From assembly GCF_013343005.1 (NCBI RefSeq), contig NZ_CP054491.1:2710501-2774500 (forward strand): DNA of 64,000 nt. The letters are read 5' to 3'. Positions 9,292 to 18,692 of the stretch are shown here, piece after piece. The position numbers were made by a program, and so were the translations under genes. The notes below the pieces were generated by a model. The model made no database searches. It saw only the letters and a program-made list of their open reading frames with translations, and was not told where the DNA came from. This DNA comes from Candidatus Reidiella endopervernicosa. GTDB taxonomy: Bacteria > Pseudomonadota > Gammaproteobacteria > GCF-013343005. The number at the start of each line of letters is the position of its first letter. Position 1 is the stretch's first letter.

Positions 9292-10020
9292 ATGAGCAAG
9301 GGTGCCGTGTGGCTCACCCATGACGAGCACACCGCACGCCTACGCCGCGCAAAGCGCAAGCCACTGGCCGGTGACACCCTGCATCTCTACTATGATGAGC
9401 AGGTACTGGCCGAAGAACCCACACCACCCACACTGGTCGCCGACGAGGGTGATTACAGCGTCTGGTACAAGCCCTACGGCATGCGTTCACAGGGTTCAAA
9501 ATATGGTGACCACTGCACCATCAATCGCTGGGTGGAGCAGAACCTTGAGCCGGAGCGCCCCGCCTTTATCGTCCACCGTCTTGATCGTGCGGCGACCGGT
9601 CTGATTATCATCGCGCATAAAAAAAGGGTTGCGGCTGAATTTACTCGCATGTTTCAACAGCGCTCCATCGACAAGCGCTATCGGGTCACCGTACACGGCG
9701 AATTCCCCGACACACCTGAACCGCAATTAATCGAACGAGAAATTGAAGGACGTAGCGCCCGCAGCCTGATCACCAAGCTGGCCTTCAATGGTGAACAGAA
9801 TCGAACTCATCTGGATGTCTCGATCGAGACAGGGCGAAAACACCAGATTCGACGTCATCTGGCAGAGGCAGGATTTCCCGTTGTAGGTGATCGCCTCTAC
9901 GGCCAGAAAGGTGACAGCGAAGATCTCTGCCTCACCGCCTATCAACTCACCTTCGCCTGCCCTGTCACCCACTGGCGAAAGTCATTCAACCTTCCAGACT
10001 CACTCCCTTCAAATAGTTAA
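9292..10020 (+). CDS. RluA-family RNA pseudouridine synthase with broken 5' end
   Basis: The catalytic domain is intact: the HRLDRAATG motif carries the catalytic Asp, YKPYGM precedes it and RKHQIRRHL follows. It isomerises uridines in rRNA or tRNA; the target is unclear. The ATG at 9292 falls inside an S4-like RNA-binding region: the same frame is open back to about 9175 and reads LLSAASGLSKQRIKQT. An ATG at 9171 is out of register only because of a CCAACCAA tandem. With one 4-nt unit removed it reads MTDQPQQFEHHLEIEN straight into the domain. So the true gene probably starts at 9171 and is frameshifted, or translation starts internally. Confidence 0.85.
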   Translation: MSKGAVWLTHDEHTARLRRAKRKPLAGDTLHLYYDEQVLAEEPTPPTLVADEGDYSVWYKPYGMRSQGSKYGDHCTINRWVEQNLEPERPAFIVHRLDRAATGLIIIAHKKRVAAEFTRMFQQRSIDKRYRVTVHGEFPDTPEPQLIEREIEGRSARSLITKLAFNGEQNRTHLDVSIETGRKHQIRRHLAEAGFPVVGDRLYGQKGDSEDLCLTAYQLTFACPVTHWRKSFNLPDSLPSNS

Positions 10021-10066
10021 TCTCTTCAGGGCAAGGTTGTGCCATTAATCATCATTCATCTCGAGT

Positions 10067-10121
10067 TGTAGTGTTTCGTAGCTCGGATGAAACGAAGCAC
10101 AATCCGCGACCTATGGTTGAT
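10067..10121. repeat. Possible degenerate intergenic palindromic (REP-like) unit
   Basis: The stretch GTAGCTCGGATGAAACGAAG followed by CACAATCCG can fold with a CGGAT/ATCCG stem. It resembles the GTAGCCCGGATGAA...ATCC units scattered in many gammaproteobacterial genomes. I found no second good copy in this window, so the call is weak. Confidence 0.3.
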
Positions 10122-10131
10122 ATTTAATCGT

Positions 10132-10671
10132 TCAAACAGCCTCCCAGAAGAGTTTCACCCGTTGCCATAAATCCTGAAAGTAACTTACCGCCTCAGGATC
10201 CTGCTGCCCCTCTGCCCAGACGTGCTCACCCCATCCAACCTGTGCCAACACATAATCGCCAAAGGCGAGCTGCCCGATAGCCGTCTCCCCCGTCGCCAAC
10301 TGACCCAGGCCGAACTCAACCCCCAGCGCTGCCTGTCCAATGGCCCAGTAACCGGTTGAGAGCTGAGCCAGACCAAATAATATTCCCAGACCCAGCTGCC
10401 CTATGGCGACAATACCAAATGAGGCGTGGCCAATCGCCACACCTCCCATCGCCAGTCGTTCTACGGCAATAACACCCTTGGCTACCACACGTCTGCCCGT
10501 TTCGGGCGATATACCGTGGATATAGTGAAGCAGTGGCCAGTTCAATAGCTCTTGATGACTGCGAAACTCAGAGAACCGTGCACCACTCTCGTAGAGATAG
10601 TGGCGCCAGACGCCAAACCCGGTCCGTTCGATTTTGTAATCGATATGTTCGTTTAAGAGATTGCCCACCAC
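10132..10671 (-). CDS. Hypothetical protein with AIGQ/LG repeats
   Basis: I do not recognise a characterised family. After about 70 mixed residues the 179-residue protein becomes a run of short glycine-rich repeats (VAIGHASFG, VAIGQLGLG, WAIGQAALG, TAIGQLAFG) spaced roughly 9 to 18 residues apart, then a hydrophilic tail with WQRVKLFWEAV. Regular small-hydrophobic/Gly repeats like this suggest a solenoid or membrane-associated fold. There is no signal peptide. The codon use and regular structure argue for a real gene. It stands alone next to the YdjM-like gene, 58 nt away. Confidence 0.7.
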   Translation of the reverse strand: MVGNLLNEHIDYKIERTGFGVWRHYLYESGARFSEFRSHQELLNWPLLHYIHGISPETGRRVVAKGVIAVERLAMGGVAIGHASFGIVAIGQLGLGILFGLAQLSTGYWAIGQAALGVEFGLGQLATGETAIGQLAFGDYVLAQVGWGEHVWAEGQQDPEAVSYFQDLWQRVKLFWEAV

Positions 10672-10729
10672 GCCTCCAGCTATCGCATCAATGCTAGTAA
10701 GCGTAGCAGTCTACATAGATGGGAAGAGA

Positions 10730-11389
10730 TTAAGCATCTATCGTCACGCGGCGATGTCTGTCTATCCAGAAACCCCACAGGACCAGCAACCACTGCGCAT
10801 GTCCAACCCAGGCGATCATCTCGACATTGGGTGGTGGTTCACCAAACAGATTGCCCGCATAGATAGTCAGAAGAAAAAGGATCAAGCCCCACAGCGCCCA
10901 TACACCAACTCGATCGATCGCTTCTGTCACTCGCAGATAGAGCCACACACCGAGTGTAAACAGCGACAATTCGATAAGGAGTGTGAGGGGCAAAGAGGAC
11001 CAGGCGTTCAGACCGACCATGAAGTCGCTACCCGGCAGCAGCGGCAGGTCGGGCTGGTGTACCAGCGTGTCGAGTGTCCAGTGACTGACCACCAACAGCA
11101 TCAAGAGCGCTGCTCCGATCCGATCCCTGCGCAGCAGATAATAACCACCCCCGAGCAACACCCCCCAGAGAACAACCGCCAACAGACTATGCGAAACCGG
11201 ATAATCCTCGAATATCAACGGTGTGACGACCGTTGCACCCGGCACGATCTGTACCTGTTCAACACCGAAGAGCAGCAGCGTTGGCCACAATAGGTCGACG
11301 AACTGAGCGGCGATAAAGAGTAATCCCAGCGATAACTTTGGCGCCACCGATTTAGCCGCAAATCCTGCAGCAAAGTGTCCAATAAACAT
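10730..11389 (-). CDS. YdjM-like membrane-bound metal-dependent hydrolase family protein
   Basis: The 219-residue protein has about five hydrophobic segments and polar residues placed as in the LexA-binding/YdjM family (PF04307): FIGHFAAGF at the N-terminus, FVDLLWP near 35, SHSLLAV near 66 and SHWTLDTLVH near 102-111. These His and Asp residues are the putative metal ligands. Biochemical function in the family is poorly known. It sits between the AIGQ-repeat protein and the ceramidase-like gene on the same strand, but gaps of 58 and 76 nt do not prove an operon. Confidence 0.72.
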   Translation of the reverse strand: MFIGHFAAGFAAKSVAPKLSLGLLFIAAQFVDLLWPTLLLFGVEQVQIVPGATVVTPLIFEDYPVSHSLLAVVLWGVLLGGGYYLLRRDRIGAALLMLLVVSHWTLDTLVHQPDLPLLPGSDFMVGLNAWSSLPLTLLIELSLFTLGVWLYLRVTEAIDRVGVWALWGLILFLLTIYAGNLFGEPPPNVEMIAWVGHAQWLLVLWGFWIDRHRRVTIDA

Positions 11390-11465
11390 AGCTACTCCCG
11401 CGGCTGTCTCTAGTCGACAGCAGAGGCTTTAATTATTATTTTTTAAATACGTATAGACAGCCCTA

Positions 11466-12245
11466 CTATTCCGCACCAATGCGACGCTGGTATGAAACCA
11501 TCAACACATAGACACCCAGGGCAGCTGCCACATGTTTTAACGAGTGACCACTAATAAAACCAAGCAGACTATAGACCTCGCCATCAAAGTGCTCGAGCAG
11601 CTTCGCAGCCAGATAGGCCACAAACAGCCACCAATACCCCGAAGCCGTCGTAAACATCGAACGGAAGGTCAGCAGAATAATTGGTATCGCCAACATGGGG
11701 AAAAACTGCACCAGCGCATAGAAACGCAGATCACCCTCTCCTCGCAACTCAGTTACGTGCCAGTAGGCCACCGATGCAACACCGACAATCACCAACGGCA
11801 CAAACAACCGCCTGCCAAGGTCTACAAAGATATATTCACTGATAACAATCGAGAAGAGCGCCATAAAGGCAAAGGTCATCGGCAGTCGATCCCACACCAG
11901 CGTCTCGTTGTTGGGCCAGAGATGATAATAGCCGGAACCTAAGGAGACCAGTGCCGTACCAGCAAACAGCAGTCCGTAAGCGATGCGAAAGTTGATAATG
12001 ATCTTGAGCCGATCTGAGATCGTTACCTTGTAGAACCCGATCGCACCGACGATCAAAAACGGAAGGTTGGAGAGCACGTTCCAGAAGTTGGGCACGCCCA
12101 TAATGGTTCGTTGATCTTTAAAATCGTGATATGCCGTGTCCTGAGGAATGGCACCCTGCGCAAACAGTACAATCACACCAAGCAATCCGGCCACTGCAAT
12201 CAGTACGGCACCTAGTTTCTCTCTACTACCCTTCAAAATAACCAA
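11466..12245 (-). CDS. Ceramidase-like (CREST superfamily) membrane protein
   Basis: The 259-residue protein has around seven hydrophobic segments and the signature order of alkaline ceramidases: YHDFKDQR followed by PNFWNVLSNLPF near the N-terminus, GSGYYHLWPNNETLVWDRLPM (read here in two parts, with the conserved Ser, His and Asp) in the middle, and SGHSLKHVAAA at the end with the His pair. CREST enzymes are zinc amide hydrolases in the membrane. Ceramides are rare in gammaproteobacteria, so the substrate is open. Family assignment is good; reaction is inference. Confidence 0.75.
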   Translation of the reverse strand: MVILKGSREKLGAVLIAVAGLLGVIVLFAQGAIPQDTAYHDFKDQRTIMGVPNFWNVLSNLPFLIVGAIGFYKVTISDRLKIIINFRIAYGLLFAGTALVSLGSGYYHLWPNNETLVWDRLPMTFAFMALFSIVISEYIFVDLGRRLFVPLVIVGVASVAYWHVTELRGEGDLRFYALVQFFPMLAIPIILLTFRSMFTTASGYWWLFVAYLAAKLLEHFDGEVYSLLGFISGHSLKHVAAALGVYVLMVSYQRRIGAE

Positions 12246-12364
12246 TCCAAAATCCTTTTATCACCGCTAAATTGTTATATATGACTAAACCATATTGAAC
12301 ACATTAGAAGTGTAAATGTGTTACACAATGCACTACCGGTCTTGAACTCAATCAGACCTCAGCT

Positions 12365-12793
12365 TTAAAAACGAACCGTCTCTTTTGCCGTGTCCCGTAT
12401 CACAACCGTACCAGCCAGTTCGTCATGCCAGCCCTGCTTTTTCTTGTCGATACCCACCCATATCAGCCCTAACCCCAACGGTAACATTGCTGGTATATAA
12501 GCAAAGTAACGACCAATCGCCTGGAGAGTCGAAAGTTTTTCTCCGCTACGCGCGTTAACGACCTTGAGTTTGAGTGCCATTTTTCCAGGCGTACCGAGAA
12601 ACCGCCGCCAGAACCAGATGGTTGCCACAAATGGGATTACATCCCAAAAACCATGGATGATTTTCTCATCCAACCAGAACTGCTCACCATAGATAAAAGA
12701 AAGCGGTATATAGACAACAATCAGCATGAACACCAGATCAATCATCACCGCGCCAAACCTAATCCAAAAACCTGCGTACTCTGTGTCAGCCAT
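12365..12793 (-). CDS. RDD family membrane protein
   Basis: A 142-residue protein with the RDD pattern: AGFWIRFGAVMIDLVFM at the start (Arg then Asp in the first helix), a FLGTPGKMALKLKVV loop in the middle and a hydrophobic segment YFAYIPAMLPLGLGLIWV. A strong AGGAGAGG ribosome-binding site precedes the ATG. RDD proteins are found in many membranes; some act in ion tolerance, but no role is firm. It is monocistronic, as far as can be seen. Confidence 0.85.
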   Translation of the reverse strand: MADTEYAGFWIRFGAVMIDLVFMLIVVYIPLSFIYGEQFWLDEKIIHGFWDVIPFVATIWFWRRFLGTPGKMALKLKVVNARSGEKLSTLQAIGRYFAYIPAMLPLGLGLIWVGIDKKKQGWHDELAGTVVIRDTAKETVRF

Positions 12794-13497
12794 GCAACCT
12801 CTCCTTATTATTTCTCATTACCATCGACACACTGTCATTCCAAATAAACCTGTTCATTCAGACGACGTATTCAATCTATATAACTCGCTAACCGTTCTTA
12901 ACCCCCTGTTACACTGCAACAGGAACCTCACACTCATTAAACACCCGCTTTCCAATCTAACAGTAAAACTCACGATACGCCTCAAATTGAAATTCATCGA
13001 AGAACTGATCACCCGTCGACAGATCGGGGAAGCTCGGATGCTACAGCACTCCCTCCACAATAGATTGGTGAAAAGACAAAGCTATCACCCGCTCGCATAC
13101 GGTACTTTGGGTTTTCAGAACCGACCTGCTGAACGTTTCTATTTCTGATGTGGTAAGAACGCGAACTATTCTGTCGAATATCAGTCAGCATTTGCTATCT
13201 ACTGAAACTCTCTCTCAACTGCACATCCTCGAGGCTCAACCGATTCGTTACAACCTCCATCTTTATTCGCTCAGAGAGTGCTAAACAGAACGAACAATCA
13301 CAACGGATTAAGAGATATCCAAGGACAATAGACAGACAATCTTCATCGGAAACAAATGAAGATTTATTTGATTGATATTTAATTTTTTACTCGAAAAGGC
13401 ATCCATACCATTCTCTCCATACTATTTGTTCATCGCTTCGCTTTTCAAACGACTACGACCATCTTATGCAAGTAACCAGCCTTGCGCTGGCTACAGA
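12794..13497. other. About 700 nt without a recognisable gene
   Basis: Only short frames with odd composition occur here, none with a ribosome-binding site or recognisable product. The stretch is more AT-rich toward 13,300-13,400 than its neighbours. Apart from the hairpin just after parE, I see nothing definable. Confidence 0.6.
13469..13493 (-). terminator. Hairpin just after parE, possible terminator
   Basis: On the minus strand GTAGCCAGC and GCTGGTTAC form a 9-bp stem (one G-T pair) around GCAAG, starting a few bases past the parE stop. No T-run follows, so it is either a factor-dependent 3' end or a REP-like palindrome. Confidence 0.45.
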
Positions 13498-15384
13498 TCA
13501 AACCTCAGCTAAATCGCCTTTGGCCTCCAGCCATGCCTTCCGATCTGAAGCGCGTTTTTTCGCCAACAGCATATCCATCTGCTGGTTGGTGTCATCACCC
13601 GACTCAAGGGTGAGCTGCACCAGACGACGGGTATCGGGGGCGAGTGTGGTTTCACGCAGCTGTTTGGGATTCATCTCACCCAGCCCTTTGAATCGAGTGA
13701 CACTGATCTTGCCGCGCTTCTTCTCGGCCTCGATTCGATTTAGGACACCCTCTTTCTCGGCATCATCGAGTGCATAGAAGGTCTCTTTGGCCACATCGAT
13801 TCGATAGAGCGGTGGCATTGCCATATAGATGTGGCCCGCCTGTACCAGTGGACGGAAGTGGCGTACGAAGAGTGCGCAAAGCAGGGTGGCGATATGCAGA
13901 CCATCGGAGTCGGCATCGGCAAGAATGCAGACCTTACCGTAACGTAGTCCCTTGAGATTATCGGAGCCCGGATCGACACCGATCGCCACTGAGATATCGT
14001 GCACCTCCTGTGAGGCAAGCACCATGGTGGGATCAACCTCCCAGGTGTTGAGGATCTTGCCACGTAGCGGCATGATCGCCTGGAAATCTTTATCACGTGC
14101 CTGCTTGGCAGAACCGCCCGCCGAGTCTCCCTCTACAAGAAAGAGTTCGGTACGTGCGAGATCCTGCGAGGCACAATCGGCGAGCTTGCCGGGAAGCGCT
14201 GGACCCTGGGTGACCTTTTTACGTGCGACCTTCTTGCCGGCCCGCATACGGCTCTGAGCACTATTGATTGCCAGGTCAGCAATACGTTCTCCCTGCTCGG
14301 TGTGCTGGTTGAGCCAGAGGCTGAAGGCGTCTTTCACCACACCAGAGACAAACGCCGCACACTCACGCGATGAGAGGCGCTCTTTTGTCTGACCGGAGAA
14401 CTGTGGATCGGCCAGTTTGACCGAGAGGATATAACTGACTCGATCCCAGACATCGTCGGGAGCGAGCTTCACACCTCGCGGCAGCAGGTTACGAAATTCA
14501 CAAAACTCTCGCACCGCCTCGGTAAGTCCAGTACGCAGACCATTTACATGGGTACCGCCCTGCGCGGTGGGGACCAGATTGACGTAACTCTCACCGACCG
14601 CCTCTCCGCCCTCGGGCAACCAGACCACGGCCCAATCGACCGCCTCAGTGCTGCCAGCCATGCTGCCGAGAAAGGGTGTCTCTGGAAGCAGCTCAACATT
14701 GTTAAGCTCATCGAGTAGATAGTCTTTGAAACCATCCTCGTAGTACCACTCTTCCTTCTCACCACTTGCCTCATCGGTAAAGCGCACACGCAGTCCGGGG
14801 CAGAGCACCGCCTTGGCGCGTAGTACATGCTTGAGGCGAGGCAGTGAGAACTTGTAGGAGTCGAAAAACTGTTTATCGGGCCAGAAACGGACGGTGGTAC
14901 CACTATTACGTTTACCGACCTCACCAATCTCCTCCAGATTGGAGACCTTGTGGCCATCCTTGAAGGCGATGTTGTACTCCTTGCCCTCGCGCCGCACCCA
15001 AACCTCAAGGTGCTTGGAAAGTGCATTGACCACCGAGACACCCACACCGTGCAGACCACCGGAGAATTGGTAGTTCTTGTTGGAGAACTTACCGCCGGAG
15101 TGCAGCTTGGTGAGGATCACCTCGACGCCGGGCATCCCCTCAACCGGGTGGATATCGACCGGCATACCACGTCCATCGTCACGCACCTCCAGCGATTGAT
15201 CCTTGTAGAGGATCACATCGATCTGCTTGGCGTGACCCGCCACCGCCTCATCGACCGAGTTATCAATCACCTCCTGAGCGAGGTGGTTGGGGCGCTCGGT
15301 CTGGGTATACATTCCAGGGCGTTTGCGCACCGGCTCCAGGCCGGTGAGGACTTCGATAGCGGAGGCGTCGTAGGCGTTGCTCAT
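13498..15384 (-). CDS. parE: DNA topoisomerase IV subunit B
   Basis: The 628-residue ParE supplies the ATPase and TOPRIM parts of topoisomerase IV. The GHKL ATP site is seen in KRPGMYTQTE, the EVIDNSVDEA helix with the catalytic Glu, and GLHGVGVSVVNALS. The TOPRIM region has EGDSAGG and the metal-binding DADSDG. The length of about 630 fits ParE rather than the longer GyrB, and the partner parC is at 3.5 kb. The CNP1-like gene lies 37 nt upstream on the same strand, so the two may be cotranscribed. Confidence 0.97.
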   Translation of the reverse strand: MSNAYDASAIEVLTGLEPVRKRPGMYTQTERPNHLAQEVIDNSVDEAVAGHAKQIDVILYKDQSLEVRDDGRGMPVDIHPVEGMPGVEVILTKLHSGGKFSNKNYQFSGGLHGVGVSVVNALSKHLEVWVRREGKEYNIAFKDGHKVSNLEEIGEVGKRNSGTTVRFWPDKQFFDSYKFSLPRLKHVLRAKAVLCPGLRVRFTDEASGEKEEWYYEDGFKDYLLDELNNVELLPETPFLGSMAGSTEAVDWAVVWLPEGGEAVGESYVNLVPTAQGGTHVNGLRTGLTEAVREFCEFRNLLPRGVKLAPDDVWDRVSYILSVKLADPQFSGQTKERLSSRECAAFVSGVVKDAFSLWLNQHTEQGERIADLAINSAQSRMRAGKKVARKKVTQGPALPGKLADCASQDLARTELFLVEGDSAGGSAKQARDKDFQAIMPLRGKILNTWEVDPTMVLASQEVHDISVAIGVDPGSDNLKGLRYGKVCILADADSDGLHIATLLCALFVRHFRPLVQAGHIYMAMPPLYRIDVAKETFYALDDAEKEGVLNRIEAEKKRGKISVTRFKGLGEMNPKQLRETTLAPDTRRLVQLTLESGDDTNQQMDMLLAKKRASDRKAWLEAKGDLAEV

Positions 15385-15421
15385 AATTTCAATTCAGCTT
15401 TAATTTGGTCGTTATACGGCA

Positions 15422-15970
15422 TCAGCGAATATCGCTGGCGCCACCATTTTTTGGATAGCGGATGTTCTGGATAATCGACTTCTCGTTATCGAAGGTTCTA
15501 CCGCGTTTGCAGAAGTAGAAGTCGTAGAGGTCGCGACGGAAACGGCCACTGCCCTCACGCATAATTGGCTTCCACTTTGGCTGACGCATCCTGCGGAACT
15601 CGCCCTGACTGGTCCCGTAGGCATAGCGCTTGTACTCGAGCGTGGTGCAGTTGAGTCCCTCGTAGAAGACATTACGCCCCCCACTGCGAGTCTCTGCCAC
15701 CAGGGTGTAGCGAATAATACGATCCTCACCAATTGAGAGCGCCTTCTCATCTATCAGGAAACGGTAACTGCGGTTGGCGGTATCGATAGCAACGGGAAGC
15801 AGATTGTCGTCCACTGGATAGGGCGGTAGCACCGCTTCACTCTCCTTCCAGGGATCATCATCGATATAGTGTTCATTCAGCGGTGCCTTACCACCACCAA
15901 GATACTCTTCAAAAGCTGCAACGGGTAACACCGCCACGGCAACCGTAACCATAAGCAATTGTTTTAACAC
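15422..15970 (-). CDS. CNP1-like family exported protein
   Basis: A 182-residue protein with a cleavable-looking signal peptide (LLMVTVAVAVLPVAAF). The body contains the CNP1-like pattern: DDPWKESEAVLPPYP, then RYTLVAETRSGGRNVFYEGLNC and the FYFCKRGRTF segment, with two cysteines that could pair in the periplasm. The family is common next to housekeeping genes in beta- and gammaproteobacteria and has no known function. It may share a transcript with parE. Confidence 0.85.
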   Translation of the reverse strand: MLKQLLMVTVAVAVLPVAAFEEYLGGGKAPLNEHYIDDDPWKESEAVLPPYPVDDNLLPVAIDTANRSYRFLIDEKALSIGEDRIIRYTLVAETRSGGRNVFYEGLNCTTLEYKRYAYGTSQGEFRRMRQPKWKPIMREGSGRFRRDLYDFYFCKRGRTFDNEKSIIQNIRYPKNGGASDIR

Positions 15971-16052
15971 AAGTTCTATTTCCAGCCATCCAATTTGTGA
16001 TGCTGCATTCTACCTGTGATGGTAGAAATTAATAAGCCTCAGCCCCAGACAA

Positions 16053-16087
16053 TAAAAAAGGGCGCAGACCGTTTCGGTCTACGCCCC
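16053..16087 (-). terminator. Intrinsic terminator of the chemoreceptor gene
   Basis: On the minus strand a GGGCG(T)AGACC / GGTCT(G)CGCCC stem with a GAAAC loop is followed by TTTTTTATT. It lies about 30 nt after the chemoreceptor stop. Confidence 0.9.
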
Positions 16088-16115
16088 TCCTCTCGCCCTG
16101 CCCGGACGATTTGGA

Positions 16116-16958
16116 TCAGGTCTTAAACTGTTCAACCAGAGACTTGAGCTCACTGGAGACTGTCACAAGCTCACCGTTCGCCTGCTCAAGTCGAGTAGCC
16201 AGCTCAGCACTGTGATCGGCAACACCATTGATATCGACAATATTGGCGTTGATCTCGTTGGTGACTGAACTCTGCTCCTCTGAGGCACTGGCGATATGCA
16301 GATTCATATCCTTGATGGTTGTGACACCATCAACAATCGACTTCAGTGATGAACCCGCTGCGTTCGCCTGCTCTACACCTCGATTGGCGCTACTGCTGCT
16401 CGTCTCCATGGCCGTGACGGCATTGTGTGCACTCTCCTGCAGCCGCTCGATCATCTGCTGGATCTCCTGGGTGGAGTCCTGGGTACGACTTGCGAGAGTA
16501 CGTACCTCATCGGCGACTACCGCAAATCCACGCCCCTGCTCGCCGGCACGTGCCGCTTCAATTGCCGCATTCAGCGCGAGCAGATTGGTCTGTTCAGCGA
16601 TACCACGAATCACATTCAGGACCGTGCCGATCTCCTGACTCTCAGCCTCTAGCTTATTAATGATGCCTGAGGCACGACTAACCTCATCAGCAAGACTGTT
16701 AATCTCACTAATCGTCTCAGCAACCACCTTGCGACCACCACTAGCAGAGTTATCGGCCTCTGAAGCCGTATCTGCAGCAACTGATGCACTGCGCGCCACC
16801 TCATCGACCGTGGCAGCCATCTCATTCATTGCGGTCGCCACCTGCTCAATCTTCATCTGCTGCTGATTGGCACCCTCTTTAGACTCGGCCACCACATGGG
16901 TCATCTGGTCTGCAACAGAGACTAGCTGACCGGTAGAACTCGATACGCGAGCAACCAC
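16116..16958 (-). CDS. Methyl-accepting chemotaxis protein, C-terminal signalling part (frameshifted)
   Basis: These 280 residues form the cytoplasmic coiled-coil of a chemoreceptor. The hairpin tip [35 protein letters not shown] (shown in parts) is the CheA/CheW contact and is intact: it includes [15 protein letters not shown] and [10 protein letters not shown]. Upstream, the frame reads back to [12 protein letters not shown], which continues the HAMP linker encoded in the neighbouring frame. Adding one A to an A-run near 16,970 joins the two. The fragment has only a weak GTG start of its own and probably is not translated alone. Confidence 0.88.
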   Translation of the reverse strand: MVARVSSSTGQLVSVADQMTHVVAESKEGANQQQMKIEQVATAMNEMAATVDEVARSASVAADTASEADNSASGGRKVVAETISEINSLADEVSRASGIINKLEAESQEIGTVLNVIRGIAEQTNLLALNAAIEAARAGEQGRGFAVVADEVRTLASRTQDSTQEIQQMIERLQESAHNAVTAMETSSSSANRGVEQANAAGSSLKSIVDGVTTIKDMNLHIASASEEQSSVTNEINANIVDINGVADHSAELATRLEQANGELVTVSSELKSLVEQFKT

Positions 16959-18154
16959 ATTGTGAATTTTTCTATAAAGAGATTAAACGCGTCAGATAGT
17001 TGGCCCAGCTCCCCCCCAATATTGAGCTGCAGTCTTGAGCTGAGATCACCCTCACCCTTGGCGATATCTTCCATCGCGACCACAGCACTCTGAATAGGAC
17101 GACAGATTGAGCGCGCCATCAGGAAGGCAATCAAAACACCCAATAGCAACCCAACCAGGAGCAGCGTAATCAAGAATGCCTTGGTGCCCTCCACGTCAGC
17201 CAGTAGCTCACTACCAGTGCGCTCATTATCCTCACGAAGACGATTAACCAGTGCGTCAACATTGCCGTCAATTCGCTCCAGCATCTCATTAACTGAGGTG
17301 TTAATCAGATAGGCATCGGTGCGCCAACGCTTGCCACCGTGAATCTTCTCCAGCTGTTTGAGACTGGCCACGACCTGTTCACGCAGTTCGATGAACTGAG
17401 CCAATCCGTCCTCCTGCTCAAAAGTGAGCATATCGGCACACTCCTCCTGCAGGCGTTTGGCAATTGAGCCGGTGGTTTCGAGATAAAGAGTAGCCTCATC
17501 AATAGCACCTTTACTCCTGAAAGCGAGGTAGGCACGTACACCATTAATCACACCGGTCCAGGTATTACGGAGATTGCCAAGCTCAATCAGGAGTGCACGA
17601 CGCTCTTCCGAAACCTCTTCGCCCTCCTCCGAGAGAATCATTTCGCTCAGTAGCGATTGAATTTGTCTGTTGACGGGATTGATAGCCTCTCCGGCAAATG
17701 CAATTCCGGGAAAGTTCTGTGAATCGGTGGTAGCCAAGGTAATCATTCGATCACGCACTGCGGCGAAGGCAGCAACATCCTTATCAATATTGATGAGTAG
17801 TTCACTGAGTTCAGGATCACTGGTGACCAGCTGATTGGTTTTAAGAATTTCCAACTCTTCGGCGAGCTTCTTGAGGCCTTCAAGATAATTCTGCTTATGC
17901 TTCTCTTCTTTACCGAGCAGATAGAAACCAAGCGCAGAGAGGCTTCTCTCAAGACGGTGAGCAAGCTCCTGAGCTGCAGCTGCGGCTGGTTGGCGCTCAA
18001 GCACCATGCTACCTGTCTTCTGCTCAGTGTTTACCAGGCTAGGAAAGACACCCAGACCGACAATTACCAGAATCGCTAATACAAGACCAAATCCAGCCCA
18101 CAATTTGTGTCTGATTTGCAGATTCGAAAAAAAGTTACCCTTGGAAGACGCCAT
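16922..18154 (-). CDS. Methyl-accepting chemotaxis protein, N-terminal sensor part (frameshifted)
   Basis: The chosen ATG follows GGAGAAG; an upstream in-frame start would add 14 residues with no site. The protein has a membrane helix (about 15-40), a periplasmic helical region to about 310, a second membrane helix ([19 protein letters not shown]) and a HAMP domain ([23 protein letters not shown]). After IEKFT it goes out of frame and ends with an unrelated tail. With one base restored the whole gene spans 16,116-18,154 and encodes an ordinary receptor of nearly 680 residues. The long periplasmic helices fit a four-helix-bundle sensor with unknown ligand. Confidence 0.88.
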   Translation of the reverse strand: MASSKGNFFSNLQIRHKLWAGFGLVLAILVIVGLGVFPSLVNTEQKTGSMVLERQPAAAAAQELAHRLERSLSALGFYLLGKEEKHKQNYLEGLKKLAEELEILKTNQLVTSDPELSELLINIDKDVAAFAAVRDRMITLATTDSQNFPGIAFAGEAINPVNRQIQSLLSEMILSEEGEEVSEERRALLIELGNLRNTWTGVINGVRAYLAFRSKGAIDEATLYLETTGSIAKRLQEECADMLTFEQEDGLAQFIELREQVVASLKQLEKIHGGKRWRTDAYLINTSVNEMLERIDGNVDALVNRLREDNERTGSELLADVEGTKAFLITLLLVGLLLGVLIAFLMARSICRPIQSAVVAMEDIAKGEGDLSSRLQLNIGGELGQLSDAFNLFIEKFTMWLLAYRVLPVS

Positions 18155-18410
18155 TGTTGCTTCTCCACACAATTTCTGAAAACTTTGCCACCCCAACCGC
18201 AGCTATTCTACTCAATACGATAGGGCTGAAATTCGACAAACCACATCGTCCACCACCCTCCTCTGGTCAGTGCTTACAATGTGGTACCAATGCATAGTGT
18301 CTATATCGACACGGGTATACATTACTTTATAGACAACATTTGCCATCTATTCCGGTTTGCATGATGTAAATCATGGTTATTGCAATTGTTTCGAAAAATT
18401 CACATGCAAT

Positions 18411-18692
18411 CGCTGACCGCCATGGAGAGCGAAGTGAGGGCGGTTAGTCCCCGATAGTCGACGCCGTCTGCCTATTCGTAGTTGAGAGCGCGAGCGAACG
18501 ACGGAGAAGATGCAGCAGCGGCTTTATGTCGGCGTAGAGTCAGTGAGGGAGTTGTGTAGAGCCGCGAAGAGGTGATTACGCAACGAACGCAGGACGTCGG
18601 GCGCCGCAGGCATAAACGGTCGCGTGAAGTTTTTGCTGTTTGCTTGGGCTTGGATGCCCAAAACAAACTTTCGCAAAAATAGCGACTCCCGG
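18411..18692 (-). repeat. Dispersed 280-bp repeat, copy 1
   Basis: Reads on the minus strand in the same sense as the plus-strand copies at 42,569 and 61,676, with only scattered substitutions and single-base indels. The minus-strand left end is CCGGGAGTCGCTATTTTTGC and the right end CCATGGCGGTCAGCG. A long imperfect hairpin centred on TTGGGCATCCAAGCCCAA lies near one end, and an ACCGCC/GGCGGT hairpin near the other. It lies in the intergenic space between the divergent chemoreceptor and xseB genes. Although a frame ending FARALNYE runs through it, indels between copies change its upstream part, so I do not call a protein. Confidence 0.92.

Noticed and set aside
12726-13148. 140-codon frame in the gap before parE
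   Set aside because: It overlaps the start of the RDD gene on the opposite strand, has no ribosome-binding site and its composition is not protein-like.
16970-16990. Programmed -1 frameshift at the chemoreceptor A-run
   Set aside because: The bases do not form a proper slippery heptamer in the zero frame, and there is no clear downstream stem. A plain indel is simpler.
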